Assembly: GCF_024398015.1 (NCBI RefSeq)
Contig: NZ_CP073747.1
Coordinates: forward strand, 1,436,501 to 1,500,500
Source: Kordiimonas sp. SCSIO 12610
GTDB taxonomy: Bacteria > Pseudomonadota > Alphaproteobacteria > Sphingomonadales > Kordiimonadaceae
Length of the DNA stretch: 64,000 nt
Reading direction: 5' to 3'
Under the pieces are notes generated by a model. It searched no databases. It saw only the letters and a list, made by a program, of their open reading frames with translations, and had not been told where the DNA came from. Each line of letters starts with the position of its first letter. Positions within the stretch are counted from its first letter, which is position 1. A program made the translations under genes and the position numbers. Shown in pieces: positions 37,753 through 47,258 of the stretch.

Positions 37753-38445
37753 ATGAAATTTGAAAACACACTCACCGAAGGTAAATTGATTAAACGCTAC
37801 AAACGGTTCCTCGCAGATGTTGAATTGGAAAACGGAGAACTTGTTACCGCTCACTGTGCGAACTCTGGCTCTATGATGGGACTTAAGGATGAGGGCAGTA
37901 GAGTGTATTTGTCACCAAACACAAACCCTAAGGCAAAGCTAGATTGGCGTTGGGAAATGGTGGAGGTCGAGGGTTCGCTTGTTGGCATTAACACGAGCAG
38001 GCCGAACCATATTGTCGAAGAAGCAATCCTTGATGGAACTATCAAGGAATTGCAAGGTTACAGTGAACTTCGCCGCGAAGTAAAATACGGTAAAAACAGC
38101 CGGATCGATATTTTGCTTGAAGGCGAAAACCTGTGTTACGTGGAAGTGAAAAACGTGACGCTAAAAGTAGGGAGTGAGGCCCAATTTCCTGATGCAGTTA
38201 CAGCGCGCGGTGCCAAACACCTTGAAGAATTGATGGATATGGTTGATGAGGGCCACCGCGCGGTGATGGTGTATCTGGTGCAGCGCGCAGACTGCGAAAG
38301 CTTTACTATTGCAGAAGATATCGATAAGACATACGCCGAAACATTAAGAAAAGCGATTGCGCACGGCGTTGAAGTTTTATGTTATCATTGTAAACTAACG
38401 CCGAATGAGATTAAAGCGACAGCGCCCCTTTTGATTAGTTTTTGA
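37753..38445 (+). CDS. sfsA: DNA/RNA nuclease SfsA
   Basis: A 230-residue SfsA homolog. The conserved blocks LIKRYKRFLADVEL, AHCANSGSM, GKNSRIDILL, YVEVKNVTL, FPDAVTARGAKHL and the C-terminal ITPNEI-like TPNEIK are present. E. coli SfsA (sugar fermentation stimulation) is a nuclease of the restriction-endonuclease fold. Two ATGs are adjacent (37750 and 37753), and the AAGGAAG site favours the second. It is followed by map, as is common in alphaproteobacteria. Confidence 0.95.
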   Translation: MKFENTLTEGKLIKRYKRFLADVELENGELVTAHCANSGSMMGLKDEGSRVYLSPNTNPKAKLDWRWEMVEVEGSLVGINTSRPNHIVEEAILDGTIKELQGYSELRREVKYGKNSRIDILLEGENLCYVEVKNVTLKVGSEAQFPDAVTARGAKHLEELMDMVDEGHRAVMVYLVQRADCESFTIAEDIDKTYAETLRKAIAHGVEVLCYHCKLTPNEIKATAPLLISF

Positions 38446-38509
38446 AGTGATTATCTTTTGATACCATCACCTTTTGTCGGCGCAAGTGTGCTATAGGTTG
38501 GAATAGATT

Positions 38510-39337
38510 ATGAATTATGTTGATGCCGTGAATGTCCCTGAAACGCGCTCTGGTGCGATTAAACTGCACGGACCAGAAGCCTATGAGGGTATGCGGGCAG
38601 CAGGCAAGTTAGCCGCAGAAGTCCTCGATTATATCACGCCGCATGTTCAGATTGGTGTAACAACAGAATTTCTGGATCAACTCTGTCATGATTTCATTCT
38701 CGATCACGGCGCGACACCCGCGCCCCTTAACTATAAAGGTTTCCCAAAATCAATCTGCACGTCGATCAACCATGTGATTTGTCATGGTATTCCGGGCCCA
38801 AAAAAACTTAGGGACGGTGACACGATCAATATTGATGTGACTGTTATTCTGAACGGTTGGTTCGGGGATACAAGCCGGATGTTCTTTGTCGGAAAACCGA
38901 AAATTCTGGCACAGCGCTTATGCAAAGTTACATTTGAAGCGCTTTGGAAGGGTATTGAGGCGGTTAAGCCAGGCGCGCACTTAGGCGATATTGGTCATGC
39001 GATCCAAACACACGCGGAAGCCAACAGGTTTTCTGTCGTTCGTGATTTCTGCGGTCACGGCATTGGCCGTGTTTTCCATGACGAACCAAGCGTAATGCAT
39101 TTTGGGGAAAAAGGAACCGGGCCAGAACTTCGCCCCGGTATGTTCTTTACAATTGAACCGATGATCAATGCTGGAAAACCGCATTCGAAAATCCTCGCGG
39201 ATGATTGGACTGCCGTTACTCGTGATAAGTCCCTTTCCATGCAGTTTGAGCATACGCTCGCGGTTACTGAAGACGGATATGAAGTGTTCACCAAATCACC
39301 AAAAGGTTGGTTCCAGCCGCCTTACGATATTGGTTAA
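38510..39337 (+). CDS. map: Type I methionyl aminopeptidase
   Basis: A 275-residue enzyme that removes the initiator methionine from new proteins. The five metal ligands are visible in NIDVTVILNGWFGDTSRM (two Asp), GHGIGRVFHDEP (His), FTIEPM (Glu) and FEHTLAV (Glu). The N-terminal extension before the catalytic core is a little longer than in E. coli Map (264), as is frequent in this class. It lies 64 bp after sfsA and 10 bp before radC. Confidence 0.97.
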   Translation: MNYVDAVNVPETRSGAIKLHGPEAYEGMRAAGKLAAEVLDYITPHVQIGVTTEFLDQLCHDFILDHGATPAPLNYKGFPKSICTSINHVICHGIPGPKKLRDGDTINIDVTVILNGWFGDTSRMFFVGKPKILAQRLCKVTFEALWKGIEAVKPGAHLGDIGHAIQTHAEANRFSVVRDFCGHGIGRVFHDEPSVMHFGEKGTGPELRPGMFFTIEPMINAGKPHSKILADDWTAVTRDKSLSMQFEHTLAVTEDGYEVFTKSPKGWFQPPYDIG

Positions 39338-39347
39338 TTCATAACGC

Positions 39348-40070
39348 ATGGCTGATAAATCATCAGATCACGCTGCAGAGCACGGGCCCAAATATACGCC
39401 CGAATATGCGAAGGGGCACCGCGCACGCCTGCGTGATCGGTTTTTAAAGGGCGGTGTCGATGGGTTGGCGGATTATGAACTTCTGGAAATGTTGTTGATG
39501 GCAGCTATTCCGCGCAAGGACGTAAAACCCCTCGCCAAGGACTTGATCAAGGATTTCGGATCTTATGCGGCGGTTCTTTCAGCACCGCTTGCACGTTTGC
39601 AGGAGTATCCGGGCTTGGGCGCGAGCGCGGTTGCCCTTTTGAAAACCGTTGAAGCGTCAGTCCATGAGCTTACGAAAAGCGCGGTTCACAACAAACCTGT
39701 CCTATCCAGTTGGGACGCATTGATCACATACCTAAAAAGCACTATGTCACATCTGGAGAATGAGCAGTTTCGGGTGATTTATCTGAACACCGCAGGCGAG
39801 ATACTCCTTGATGATGTTTTGTCGGATGGTGACGGCCATAAGGTGAGCGTATCACCGCGCCATATTGTTCAAAAGGCGTTGTCGGTTGATGCCCGATCGC
39901 TTATTCTGGCGCATAATCATCCGTCTGGCCTCGCAAACCCCAGCAAAGCCGATATTAATTCCACGAATGAGATTATTGAAGCTTGCAAACCGCTGGAAAT
40001 TATTGTTCATGATCACCTGATTTTGTCAAACAGCGATTATATAAGTTTTAAGGCCCTGGGGCTTCTATAG
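39348..40070 (+). CDS. radC: RadC family protein (JAB/MPN domain)
   Basis: A 240-residue RadC homolog. The N-terminal helix-hairpin-helix segment (LQEYPGLGASAVALLKT) and the C-terminal JAMM metalloprotease-like motif HNHPSGLANPSKADI define the family. The historical role in DNA repair has been disputed, so the function is uncertain despite clear family membership. It follows map with a 10-bp gap and precedes a nudix gene with its own ribosome site. Confidence 0.95.
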   Translation: MADKSSDHAAEHGPKYTPEYAKGHRARLRDRFLKGGVDGLADYELLEMLLMAAIPRKDVKPLAKDLIKDFGSYAAVLSAPLARLQEYPGLGASAVALLKTVEASVHELTKSAVHNKPVLSSWDALITYLKSTMSHLENEQFRVIYLNTAGEILLDDVLSDGDGHKVSVSPRHIVQKALSVDARSLILAHNHPSGLANPSKADINSTNEIIEACKPLEIIVHDHLILSNSDYISFKALGLL

Positions 40071-40122
40071 TTTGGGCTTATATAATTGGGCAGTGGGAAA
40101 CTGATGGGAAGAGGGGCAGTTC

Positions 40123-40557
40123 GTGTATTGGGACCAGATTGTATCTGAAAAAAAAGCATTAAAAAAGCTTCCGGTATCGGCGAAGGTTGTTCTTGTTTCC
40201 AAAGACCACAAGGCGCTTGTGATGCATAAAGCCAAGGGTGTGTGGGATTTGCCGGGCGGTAAAATCGAAGCCAACGAGAATATCTATAAGGCGCTGAAAC
40301 GCGAAATTATGGAAGAAACCGGGCTTAAGGTGAAAAAATTCGCTTTCCTGACATCATGGATTAAAACCAACCGTAGCCTTGGTGACAGGCTCGTTGTGGT
40401 GTTTGAGGCAGACCTTAAGCAAAAAGCCAAAAACATCGATATCCAGCTATCGGAAGAACATGATTGGGCCAAATTTCTGGACGTGCGCAAGGCGGTTAAG
40501 AAAGACCTTGTTCTTGGCTATAAGAATGCGATTACGCTCGCACTTTCAAAACGCTAA
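40123..40557 (+). CDS. Nudix hydrolase
   Basis: A 144-residue nudix enzyme. The nudix box reads [24 protein letters not shown] in total, and I cite its ends: GGKIEANE and REIMEETG, which supply the Mg-binding glutamates. Such enzymes split nucleoside diphosphate derivatives, and the substrate here cannot be named. The start is GTG at 40123 with GAAGAGG about 13 bp upstream. It ends 35 bp before the CYTH gene and belongs to the same run of forward genes. Confidence 0.9.
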   Translation: MYWDQIVSEKKALKKLPVSAKVVLVSKDHKALVMHKAKGVWDLPGGKIEANENIYKALKREIMEETGLKVKKFAFLTSWIKTNRSLGDRLVVVFEADLKQKAKNIDIQLSEEHDWAKFLDVRKAVKKDLVLGYKNAITLALSKR

Positions 40558-40592
40558 TTTCGAATAATGCCCAAATCCAATCTAAGAAACCC

Positions 40593-41078
40593 ATGATCGA
40601 AATTGAACGTAAGTTTCTGGTTGATACGAGCAAGCTGCCAAAGCTCGAAGGTGGCGTACCAATCGCACAAGGGTATTTGATGCGCGCTGATGATCGCTCG
40701 CTTCGTATCCGACGCAAGGGTGATGATTATATCCTGACCTTTAAAGCAGGTAAGGGGCTTAAAAGAACCGAAATTGAACGCCCTCTTACAAAGGATGAAG
40801 GCGAGCACCTTTTTCAACATTCACTCTTGGATACACCAATTATAAAAAACCGGTTTTTGTATAACCATGGTGCCCATCAGTGGGAAATCGATGTGTTTGA
40901 GGGGGCAAATGAGGGCCTCATTGTTGCTGAGGTCGAATTGGTCGCTGAAGACGAAGCATTTGATTGCCCTGATTGGCTTGGCCGCGAAGTCTCTAGCGAT
41001 CCTCGATTTTTAAATTCCAATCTCGCCAAACATCCAATCAGCGAATGGATGGATGAATACCGGGTTTTATTACTATGA
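40593..41078 (+). CDS. CYTH domain protein (triphosphate tunnel metalloenzyme type)
   Basis: A 161-residue protein with the ExExK signature in EIERKFLV at the N-terminus and alternating charged strands of the CYTH tunnel, such as LRIRRKGDDYILTFK. It is shorter than class IV adenylate cyclases and closest to bacterial inorganic-triphosphatase-type CYTH proteins. It could hydrolyse tripolyphosphate or nucleoside triphosphates. It follows the nudix gene, another phosphoanhydride enzyme. Confidence 0.9.
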   Translation: MIEIERKFLVDTSKLPKLEGGVPIAQGYLMRADDRSLRIRRKGDDYILTFKAGKGLKRTEIERPLTKDEGEHLFQHSLLDTPIIKNRFLYNHGAHQWEIDVFEGANEGLIVAEVELVAEDEAFDCPDWLGREVSSDPRFLNSNLAKHPISEWMDEYRVLLL

Positions 41079-41198
41079 TGTGGTTTTGCACTACTTAATC
41101 CTAGCAGATTTATGATGCTCTGACTTGCTTAAAGGCCTGCTTTCTGATAGCAGAGCGGCGAAGCCACACATTCCAATTCCTTTGAAGGAGCCTTGTCG

Positions 41199-42500
41199 AT
41201 GATTCCTCGTTATTCCCGCAAAAATATGACTGATATCTGGGAAGCGGAAAACCGTTTTCGTATCTGGTTTGAAATTGAAGCGCACGCCTGTGACGCCAAT
41301 GCAAAACTCGGCCGAATTCCAGAAGATGCCGCTAAAGCCGTTTGGGAACGCGGCAAGTTCGAAGTGGAGCGGATTGACGAGATCGAACGCGAGGTAAAGC
41401 ATGACGTTATTGCGTTCCTCACGAACCTTGCGGAACATGTTGGTGATGAAGCGCGCTTTGTGCACCAGGGGATGACATCATCGGACGTGTTGGATACCTG
41501 CCTTTCGGTTCAGTTGATGCAGGCGGCTGATATTATCATCGAAGACCTTGAGAAACTTCTTGTGGTTCTTAAGCGCCGCGCGGAAGAGCATAAATATACA
41601 GTATGTATTGGCCGCAGCCACGGTATCCACGCGGAACCAGTTACCTTCGGCCTTAAGATGGCGCAGGCCTATGCCGAGTTTGATCGTTGCCTCGCGCGCA
41701 TGAAAGACGCGCGGAAAGAGGTGGCGACATGCGCGATTTCGGGCGCTGTTGGTACGTTTGCAAACATCGATCCGTTTGTTGAAGAATATGTAGCCGAGCA
41801 GATGGGCCTTGAGGTTGAACCAATTTCAACGCAGGTGATCCCACGTGATCGTCACGCGATGTATTTCTCTGTGCTCGGCGTGATTGCGAGCTGTATCGAG
41901 CGCTTGGCGGTGGAGGTTCGTCACCTTCAGCGAACTGAAGTTCTGGAAGCGCAGGAATATTTCTCGAAGGGGCAAAAAGGCTCAAGCGCCATGCCGCATA
42001 AAAAGAACCCTATCCTCACTGAAAACCTTACAGGGCAAGCGCGCTATATTCGTGCGATGTGTATTCCTGCGATGGAAAATGTGGCCCTATGGCACGAGCG
42101 TGATATTTCGCATTCTTCTGTTGAGCGTTATATCGGTCCGGACGCAACAGTCGCGCTTGATTTCTCGCTTGCGCGCCTCACGAACGTGATGGACCAGCTT
42201 CTTGTTTATCCAGACAATATGCTTGATAATATGAATAAAATGGGCGGCCTGCCAAACAGCCAGCGCGTGCTTCTTGAGCTGACACAGGCAGGTGTTAGCC
42301 GTGAGGATGCATACCGCCTTGTTCAGGCGAATGCTATGAAGGTATGGGATAGCCGCGGTGAGCTTCAGCTTCTTGATCTTTTAAAGGCGGACGAGATTGT
42401 AACTGCCAAGGTTTCAGAAGCGGAACTGGATGAGCTCTTTAACATGGATTATCATACCAAACATGTTGATACGATTTTCAGGCGCGTGTTTGGTGAATAA
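41199..42500 (+). CDS. purB: Adenylosuccinate lyase
   Basis: A 433-residue enzyme for two steps of purine synthesis: release of fumarate from SAICAR and from adenylosuccinate. The fumarase-superfamily signature is GSSAMPHKKNPI (catalytic serine in SSAM), and the general-acid histidine lies in GRSHGIHAEP. The ATG with the GAAGGAG site is preferred over an in-frame TTG 6 bases upstream. Length matches bacterial PurB (about 430-435). A terminator-like hairpin follows. Confidence 0.97.
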   Translation: MIPRYSRKNMTDIWEAENRFRIWFEIEAHACDANAKLGRIPEDAAKAVWERGKFEVERIDEIEREVKHDVIAFLTNLAEHVGDEARFVHQGMTSSDVLDTCLSVQLMQAADIIIEDLEKLLVVLKRRAEEHKYTVCIGRSHGIHAEPVTFGLKMAQAYAEFDRCLARMKDARKEVATCAISGAVGTFANIDPFVEEYVAEQMGLEVEPISTQVIPRDRHAMYFSVLGVIASCIERLAVEVRHLQRTEVLEAQEYFSKGQKGSSAMPHKKNPILTENLTGQARYIRAMCIPAMENVALWHERDISHSSVERYIGPDATVALDFSLARLTNVMDQLLVYPDNMLDNMNKMGGLPNSQRVLLELTQAGVSREDAYRLVQANAMKVWDSRGELQLLDLLKADEIVTAKVSEAELDELFNMDYHTKHVDTIFRRVFGE

Positions 42501-42519
42501 CCATCGTCTAAAATATGGA

Positions 42520-42545
42520 AAGCCCGGCCTGTGCTGGGTTTTTTG
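42520..42545 (+). terminator. Rho-independent terminator after purB
   Basis: AAGCCCGGC pairs with GCTGGGTTT (two G-T wobbles) with a 4-base loop and a T-rich tail, 20 bp after the stop. Confidence 0.8.
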
Positions 42546-42641
42546 TTGTAGGTTGTATCTTGTCTGAATATGCGATTGATGGTGTATGAAATATAGAGTA
42601 CCGTAGTTTTGTCGTACTAACGAAACCGCGTTTTGAGGCTG

Positions 42642-43151
42642 ATGACTGACAATTACAATCGCAAATCGTCAATCGAACCGACCGGAACTGAAGGTAAAGT
42701 TGCAGTTTCGCTAGACGCACCAGAATCCCAAATATGTAAAACTCTTTATGATTGGTGGATTTCTCACAAGCAAGACAGGGACATGCCGTCCCGTGCAGAC
42801 TTGCACCCAAGGGATCTGATCAGCATTCTACCTTATGTTTATATGGTAGATGTTCTTGACGAAGGGACCGAATATGTTATCCGCCTTCATGGGTCTGCAC
42901 TGGCCGAAATGATGGGGGTGGATTGCACAGGCATGCGACTTGAACGCAACGAACAAAGCGGTAAATTCGATAATGCGTGGCGCGGCGAGGTGTATGATAA
43001 GGTATATTTCAGCGCATCCCCTGTTTTCTATAAATTCCATTTAGGTGACTTTGGAAAAGCCCACGTTATTACGGAAAATATTCTCTTACCCATGCGGGAT
43101 AAAAGTGGCCAATTTACCATTCTTTTGTGTGCTTCCGCGCCTCAAAGGTAA
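42642..43151 (+). CDS. PAS_5 domain protein
   Basis: A 169-residue cytoplasmic protein whose middle (residues about 35-150) fits the PAS_5 family: MPSRADLHPRDLISILPYVYMVDVL then the EGTEYVIRLHGSALAEMMG core. Members carry a PAS fold that may bind a small ligand and are common in alphaproteobacteria, without known partners. The start could also be a TTG at 42633; GAGG lies just before the chosen ATG. A fragment of a related protein ends at base 363 of this window. Confidence 0.8.
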   Translation: MTDNYNRKSSIEPTGTEGKVAVSLDAPESQICKTLYDWWISHKQDRDMPSRADLHPRDLISILPYVYMVDVLDEGTEYVIRLHGSALAEMMGVDCTGMRLERNEQSGKFDNAWRGEVYDKVYFSASPVFYKFHLGDFGKAHVITENILLPMRDKSGQFTILLCASAPQR

Positions 43152-43209
43152 TACTTTTGGAAATGTTACAGCTATTAATAGCTTTATGTTTGGGAAAATC
43201 GGATAACCT

Positions 43210-43962
43210 ATGCAAACTAATAACCAACATGTCAAAGCAGCCCTTTTAATCATTGGTGATGAAATCCTGTCCGGGCGTACGCAGGATAAAAACACAAGCT
43301 ACATAGCGACTTGGTTGAATGAAGCGGGGATTCAATTATCCGAAGTGCGGATTGTACCCGATATTGAGGACGAGATTGTTCACGCCGTTAATCGCCTGCG
43401 CGCCAAATATGATTATCTGTTCACAACAGGGGGGATTGGCCCAACCCATGATGACATAACGGCTGAGGCGATGGGGGCTGCGTTTGAATTACCTGTTCAC
43501 AATCACCCTGAGGCCTATGCGCGCCTTCTTGCCTATTACGGTGAAGAAAACTTTACAGACGCCCGCCAGCGTATGACCCGCGTGCCAGAAGGGGGGGAAC
43601 TAATCGAAAATCCAGTTTCTATCGCGCCGGGGTTTAAAATTGAAAATGTGTTTGTCATGGCGGGGGTCCCGAAGGTGATGCAGGCCATGCTGGAAAAGCT
43701 ACGTCATCACTTAAAGGGCGGGCGAAAGGTTCATTCAAAAACGGTTACCATCCATGCACCCGAAAGTGTGATTGCGGACACACTTGGCAACATTGAAGCG
43801 TCTGTTGAGGGGATCAGCATTGGCAGTTACCCGTTCTATCATGAAGGCAAGGTAGGGGCTCAGATTGTCACGAGAAGCGTGGATCAAGATGCACTGACGC
43901 AGGCTCAAAACTTATTGGTTGCTGCATGTGAAGCGAGCGAATGGGAATACGATACAGAGTAG
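43210..43962 (+). CDS. CinA-like molybdopterin-binding-fold protein
   Basis: A 250-residue protein with the MoaB/Mog-type fold: ALLIIGDEILSGRTQDKN at the N-terminus, TTGGIGPTHDDITAEA in the middle and PGFKIENVFVMAGVP later. It matches the N-terminal domain of CinA (competence/damage-inducible protein A) without the C-terminal deamidase domain. Such single-domain forms are common in alphaproteobacteria; activity as a nucleotide pyrophosphatase or molybdopterin-related enzyme is possible. It converges on purU with 37 bp between the stops. Confidence 0.88.
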   Translation: MQTNNQHVKAALLIIGDEILSGRTQDKNTSYIATWLNEAGIQLSEVRIVPDIEDEIVHAVNRLRAKYDYLFTTGGIGPTHDDITAEAMGAAFELPVHNHPEAYARLLAYYGEENFTDARQRMTRVPEGGELIENPVSIAPGFKIENVFVMAGVPKVMQAMLEKLRHHLKGGRKVHSKTVTIHAPESVIADTLGNIEASVEGISIGSYPFYHEGKVGAQIVTRSVDQDALTQAQNLLVAACEASEWEYDTE

Positions 43963-43999
43963 CTGACTACGATCAGAATTGAAATCCTTATAATCCTAT

Positions 44000-44854
44000 T
44001 CACCGCTTGAACACGACGGTCTTGTTGCCGTTTCTAATCACACGATGTTCAAGGTGAAGGGTCACAGCTTCTGCAAGGGTGATCCGCTCCACATCGCGGC
44101 CCGTTGCAACCAGATCGTCTGGCGTCATGGCATGGTTCACACGGGCGATATTCTGTTCGATAATCGGGCCTTCATCCAGATCCGGGGTTACATAATGCGC
44201 GGTGGCACCAATGATTTTCACCCCCTTTTCAAAGGCCTGATGATAAGGCTTTGCCCCTTTGAAACTTGGTAAGAAAGAATGATGAATGTTGATCACACGC
44301 CCATCCATTTTCGCGCATAAGGTATCGCTGAAAATCTGCATGTAACGGGCGAGGATGATCAAATCGATTTCTTCTTCCTGAACCAGATTATAAAGCTTGT
44401 CTTCCTGCGTTTTTTTTGTGTCAGGCGTTATTGGCATGTGATGGAACGGAACATCATAGGATGCAGCAAGTTGGTATGCGTCTCTGTGGTTTGAAACCAC
44501 AGCACGAATATCCATATTTATCGCCCCGCGCGCATTCCTGTAGAGTAGGTCCATCAAGCAGTGGTCGAATTTGGATACCATGATCAAAACCCGCTGCGGT
44601 TTATCGGCGTCTGAAATTGACCAATTGTCTGAATATTCCGAAACTGTTGGCGCCAATAGGGCTCTCATCGCATTGCAATCCAGACCGTCTTTGTTGGTAA
44701 AGGCTAGCCGCATGAAAAAACAATGGCTGGAGGTATCAGCAAACTGATCACTGGATGTGATGTTGCAGCCGTTTTTTGCGAGCAGGCTTGAAATGTCAGC
44801 AACTATGCCTTCGCGGTCTGGGCATGAAAACGTTAGAACAAATGATGATGACAT
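44000..44854 (-). CDS. purU: Formyltetrahydrofolate deformylase
   Basis: A 284-residue enzyme that hydrolyses 10-formyl-tetrahydrofolate to formate and tetrahydrofolate, feeding purine synthesis and balancing one-carbon pools. It has an N-terminal ACT-like domain (FVLTFSCPDREGIVADI) and a formyltransferase domain with the family's Asn, His and Asp residues in AVVSNH, NIHHSFLPSFKGA and TPDLDEGPI. The frame is open 6 codons further, but the ATG used has a GAGGTT site. It converges on the CinA-like gene. Confidence 0.95.
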   Translation of the reverse strand: MSSSFVLTFSCPDREGIVADISSLLAKNGCNITSSDQFADTSSHCFFMRLAFTNKDGLDCNAMRALLAPTVSEYSDNWSISDADKPQRVLIMVSKFDHCLMDLLYRNARGAINMDIRAVVSNHRDAYQLAASYDVPFHHMPITPDTKKTQEDKLYNLVQEEEIDLIILARYMQIFSDTLCAKMDGRVINIHHSFLPSFKGAKPYHQAFEKGVKIIGATAHYVTPDLDEGPIIEQNIARVNHAMTPDDLVATGRDVERITLAEAVTLHLEHRVIRNGNKTVVFKR

Positions 44855-45195
44855 AATAACCTCGATTAACAACGTGCGTATTCTTATGATTTTGCATTCT
44901 CCTATCGAAAAAATAGGCGTGCGTAAAATGATTATTTGATTATTATGAAATAACTGTATTTTTTGAAATTATATTACATTTTTGATGGGTGAAAATACGG
45001 ACATTTATTGAGCCGGAATTGATTGCGTGTTTGATTTTTCCTGAAAGGGCAAGGTACCAGCTCCTATAGGAATACGGAAGAATACTGTCTGTTAGTCACG
45101 GGTAATGCACTTAATGTCGCAATCTGCTGTTTTAAAACCATACGCGCCTTATAGTGTGGTTATATAAACTTAAGCATCTTTGATGGGGATTTTCG
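44855..45195. other. Divergent upstream region of purU and the cytochrome-rhodanese gene
   Basis: The 341 bp are AT-rich near purU and contain no coding frame, repeat or clear operator that I can identify. Confidence 0.4.
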
Positions 45196-46299
45196 ATGCG
45201 ATATTTTACTCTTCTTTTGTCTTTTGCCGTGGCAACCGCCATCTTGATTTTTCCTGCCTCTGCCTCGGACGATGTGCGGGATGGCTACACAAGGCAATCA
45301 AACCCGCGAACACTGACTGAGGAACAATCGCAAAAAGCCGCGCAAAACTATCAGCGATACTGCGCGCTTTGCCACGGTGAAAATCGGGAAGGACACGCGA
45401 ATGATCATGCGCCATCGCTTAGGAGTAAAAGCCTGATGGAATCAGGTGTTCCTCATTCAATTCTGCGTCCACTTTCTTATGGCCGCGAAGGAACGGCAAT
45501 GGGGGGCTACTTGGATGAAGTTGGTGGCCCTTTAACGCTAGATGAAGCCTGGAACCTGACCTACTGGCTATTCTGGCAATCGGGCGCTACGCGCGTGCGC
45601 CTAAGCGAAGATCCGGTGGAAGGAGATAGCGCTAAAGGCGCTGAATTATATGCCAATGTATGTGCATCCTGCCACGGCACACAGGGCGAGGGCGTAAGCG
45701 CACCAGCGCTTTGGAACCCATCGTTCCTTGCGCACAATAAGGACGAATTTATCCGCTATGCCATTCGCCATGGCCGCGAGGATACCCCGATGGTGGCCTT
45801 TGAAAACAGCCTGTCGCCCGATGATATTGATAATATCACGGCGTTTCTGCGCAGTCAGGCCGATGGAACAGCCCTTGGGAAGCCGGTGCTGAGCGCGCTT
45901 CCTGCGCCCGAGGATTATATTATCAATCCAACACATGACGACCCCGACTTTACGTTGAAGGATGACCTCTATGTGATGGCGGCTGACCTGAACACCGCCA
46001 TGCAGGATAGGAAGCGAATGGTGCTCCTCGATACCCGCGTTCCCTCGGTGTGGCAGCGGGCGCACCTTGAGGGCGCAGTACCAGTGCCCTATTATACGGA
46101 TGTGGATGATTTGATGCGTGATATCCCAAAGGATGTTCAGATTGTTGCCTATTGTTCCTGCCCGCGGGCCGCGGCGGATTATTTGGTCGGGAAACTGCGC
46201 GATATGGGGTACACCCGCACCGCCGTGATGTGGGAAGGTATTTTCGGCTGGATGAATATGGGCTTTCCGGTTGTAAGAGGGGAATTGGAAGCGGAGTGA
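45196..46299 (+). CDS. Diheme cytochrome c fused to a rhodanese domain
   Basis: A 367-residue exported protein. A signal peptide (about 1-23) is followed by two class I cytochrome c domains with CALCH (C56, C59, H60) and CASCH (C156, C159, H160) and candidate Met ligands M102 and M199. The C-terminal 110 residues form a rhodanese-like domain (VLLDTRVPSVWQRAHLEGA) with cysteines at 320 and 322 in VAYCSCPRAAA. It probably handles sulfur redox chemistry in the periplasm and passes electrons to the respiratory chain. It stands alone. Confidence 0.9.
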   Translation: MRYFTLLLSFAVATAILIFPASASDDVRDGYTRQSNPRTLTEEQSQKAAQNYQRYCALCHGENREGHANDHAPSLRSKSLMESGVPHSILRPLSYGREGTAMGGYLDEVGGPLTLDEAWNLTYWLFWQSGATRVRLSEDPVEGDSAKGAELYANVCASCHGTQGEGVSAPALWNPSFLAHNKDEFIRYAIRHGREDTPMVAFENSLSPDDIDNITAFLRSQADGTALGKPVLSALPAPEDYIINPTHDDPDFTLKDDLYVMAADLNTAMQDRKRMVLLDTRVPSVWQRAHLEGAVPVPYYTDVDDLMRDIPKDVQIVAYCSCPRAAADYLVGKLRDMGYTRTAVMWEGIFGWMNMGFPVVRGELEAE

Positions 46300-46596
46300 G
46301 GAAAGTCGAAAGATTTACCGTCATTTTTAGGGATGTATCAGCCGAGGCTATCCGGCGAACTAAAACATCCCTCCGTGGGATCAAATCGTAACAACCTAAA
46401 TGCAAAATGCGCTTCAGGAGGCTTCTTGAATAGCGCTCTCCGAGGGATGAACCGCGCATCGTAAAACAAAAGTGCGCCTTTGCGCTTTTTGCTTAACTTT
46501 TGTAGGAGTTCAGGAGGGGACACAAATTGGGGTACACAGACGGGAGATATTTTTCCGTTGCGTGGTATAAATTTCTATTAAGTATTTGATTTTAAA
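46300..46596. other. Region between the cytochrome gene and the island junction
   Basis: A cruciform-like hairpin lies at 46329-46372 (AGGGATGT/ACATCCCT with an inner GCCG/CGGC stem) and a weak terminator-like hairpin at 46468-46490 with a T5 tail. No coding frame was accepted. From here the native chromosome ends at the truncated tRNA copy. Confidence 0.5.
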
Positions 46597-46651
46597 TGGT
46601 GCGCCCGGCCAGACTCGAACTGGCACGACCATACGGTCGGGAGATTTTAAG
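46597..46651 (-). repeat. Displaced 3' fragment of tRNA-Leu (attachment site, left end of the island)
   Basis: These 55 bases are identical to 54837-54891, the 3' part of the intact tRNA-Leu from the anticodon stem to CCA. The match ends exactly at TTTTAAG, after which the two sequences differ. A partial tRNA copy at one end and an intact one at the other is the classic outcome of tyrosine-integrase insertion into a tRNA gene. Confidence 0.95.
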
Positions 46652-46913
46652 GATCAGGGGAGCGAGTGGATCGCCTTTCACTTACACGCAAAATTCTGCG
46701 AAAAATTATCTGCAGCCGGGCTTTTCTAACCGCTATTTTCACAAATCAGGCAACAGCCTAGTTCCCCATAAACAATGGGAAGCTATCATAAAGATCACTT
46801 TTGAGAAAGTGCTCTCTAATATAAAAAGGCGTTCTGTTATCGACCCTTAGCGGACATCAGGCTTATGTGAATTGTGATAGTTCTAGATTTACTTATTGCA
46901 GCAATATATCGTC

Positions 46914-47258
46914 TTAGTCTGCATCATTAAGCAACAGCCATAAATTGATTATAAGACCAAGAGCGGCGGCATACATCAGGTGCTTTAGAGAAGTTTGAGT
47001 TGTCGTCATCGTTTCAATCAGATGTTCCCATGGCATAAGCAGGGCCACAACCAGGGCTGCGCCTCCCAGCAGCTGCAACTTCTCCAGTCGGGCCTTCCCA
47101 ATCTCGTTCAACGCCCTATCCAGTGGAGTGTAGGCAGGCAAATCTACGTTACTATCGCGCACTTCTCTAAGTGTTTGCGTGAGAAGTGCTTGAAAGGCTG
47201 CATCGTCAGCATCTGTATCGTCTTCAATCTCATGATCTGGCTTGTGTTCAGTAGGCAT
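46914..47258 (-). CDS. Putative membrane anti-sigma factor
   Basis: A 114-residue protein with an acidic cytoplasmic N-terminus (about 60 residues) and two C-terminal membrane helices (about 65-80 and 92-111). Its start codon lies inside the sigma factor gene (11-bp overlap), the arrangement typical of ECF sigma/anti-sigma pairs. No zinc-binding HxxxCxxC motif is present, so it is not a ZAS-type anti-sigma; the assignment rests on position and topology. It is the last gene of the leftward operon. Confidence 0.6.
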   Translation of the reverse strand: MPTEHKPDHEIEDDTDADDAAFQALLTQTLREVRDSNVDLPAYTPLDRALNEIGKARLEKLQLLGGAALVVALLMPWEHLIETMTTTQTSLKHLMYAAALGLIINLWLLLNDAD

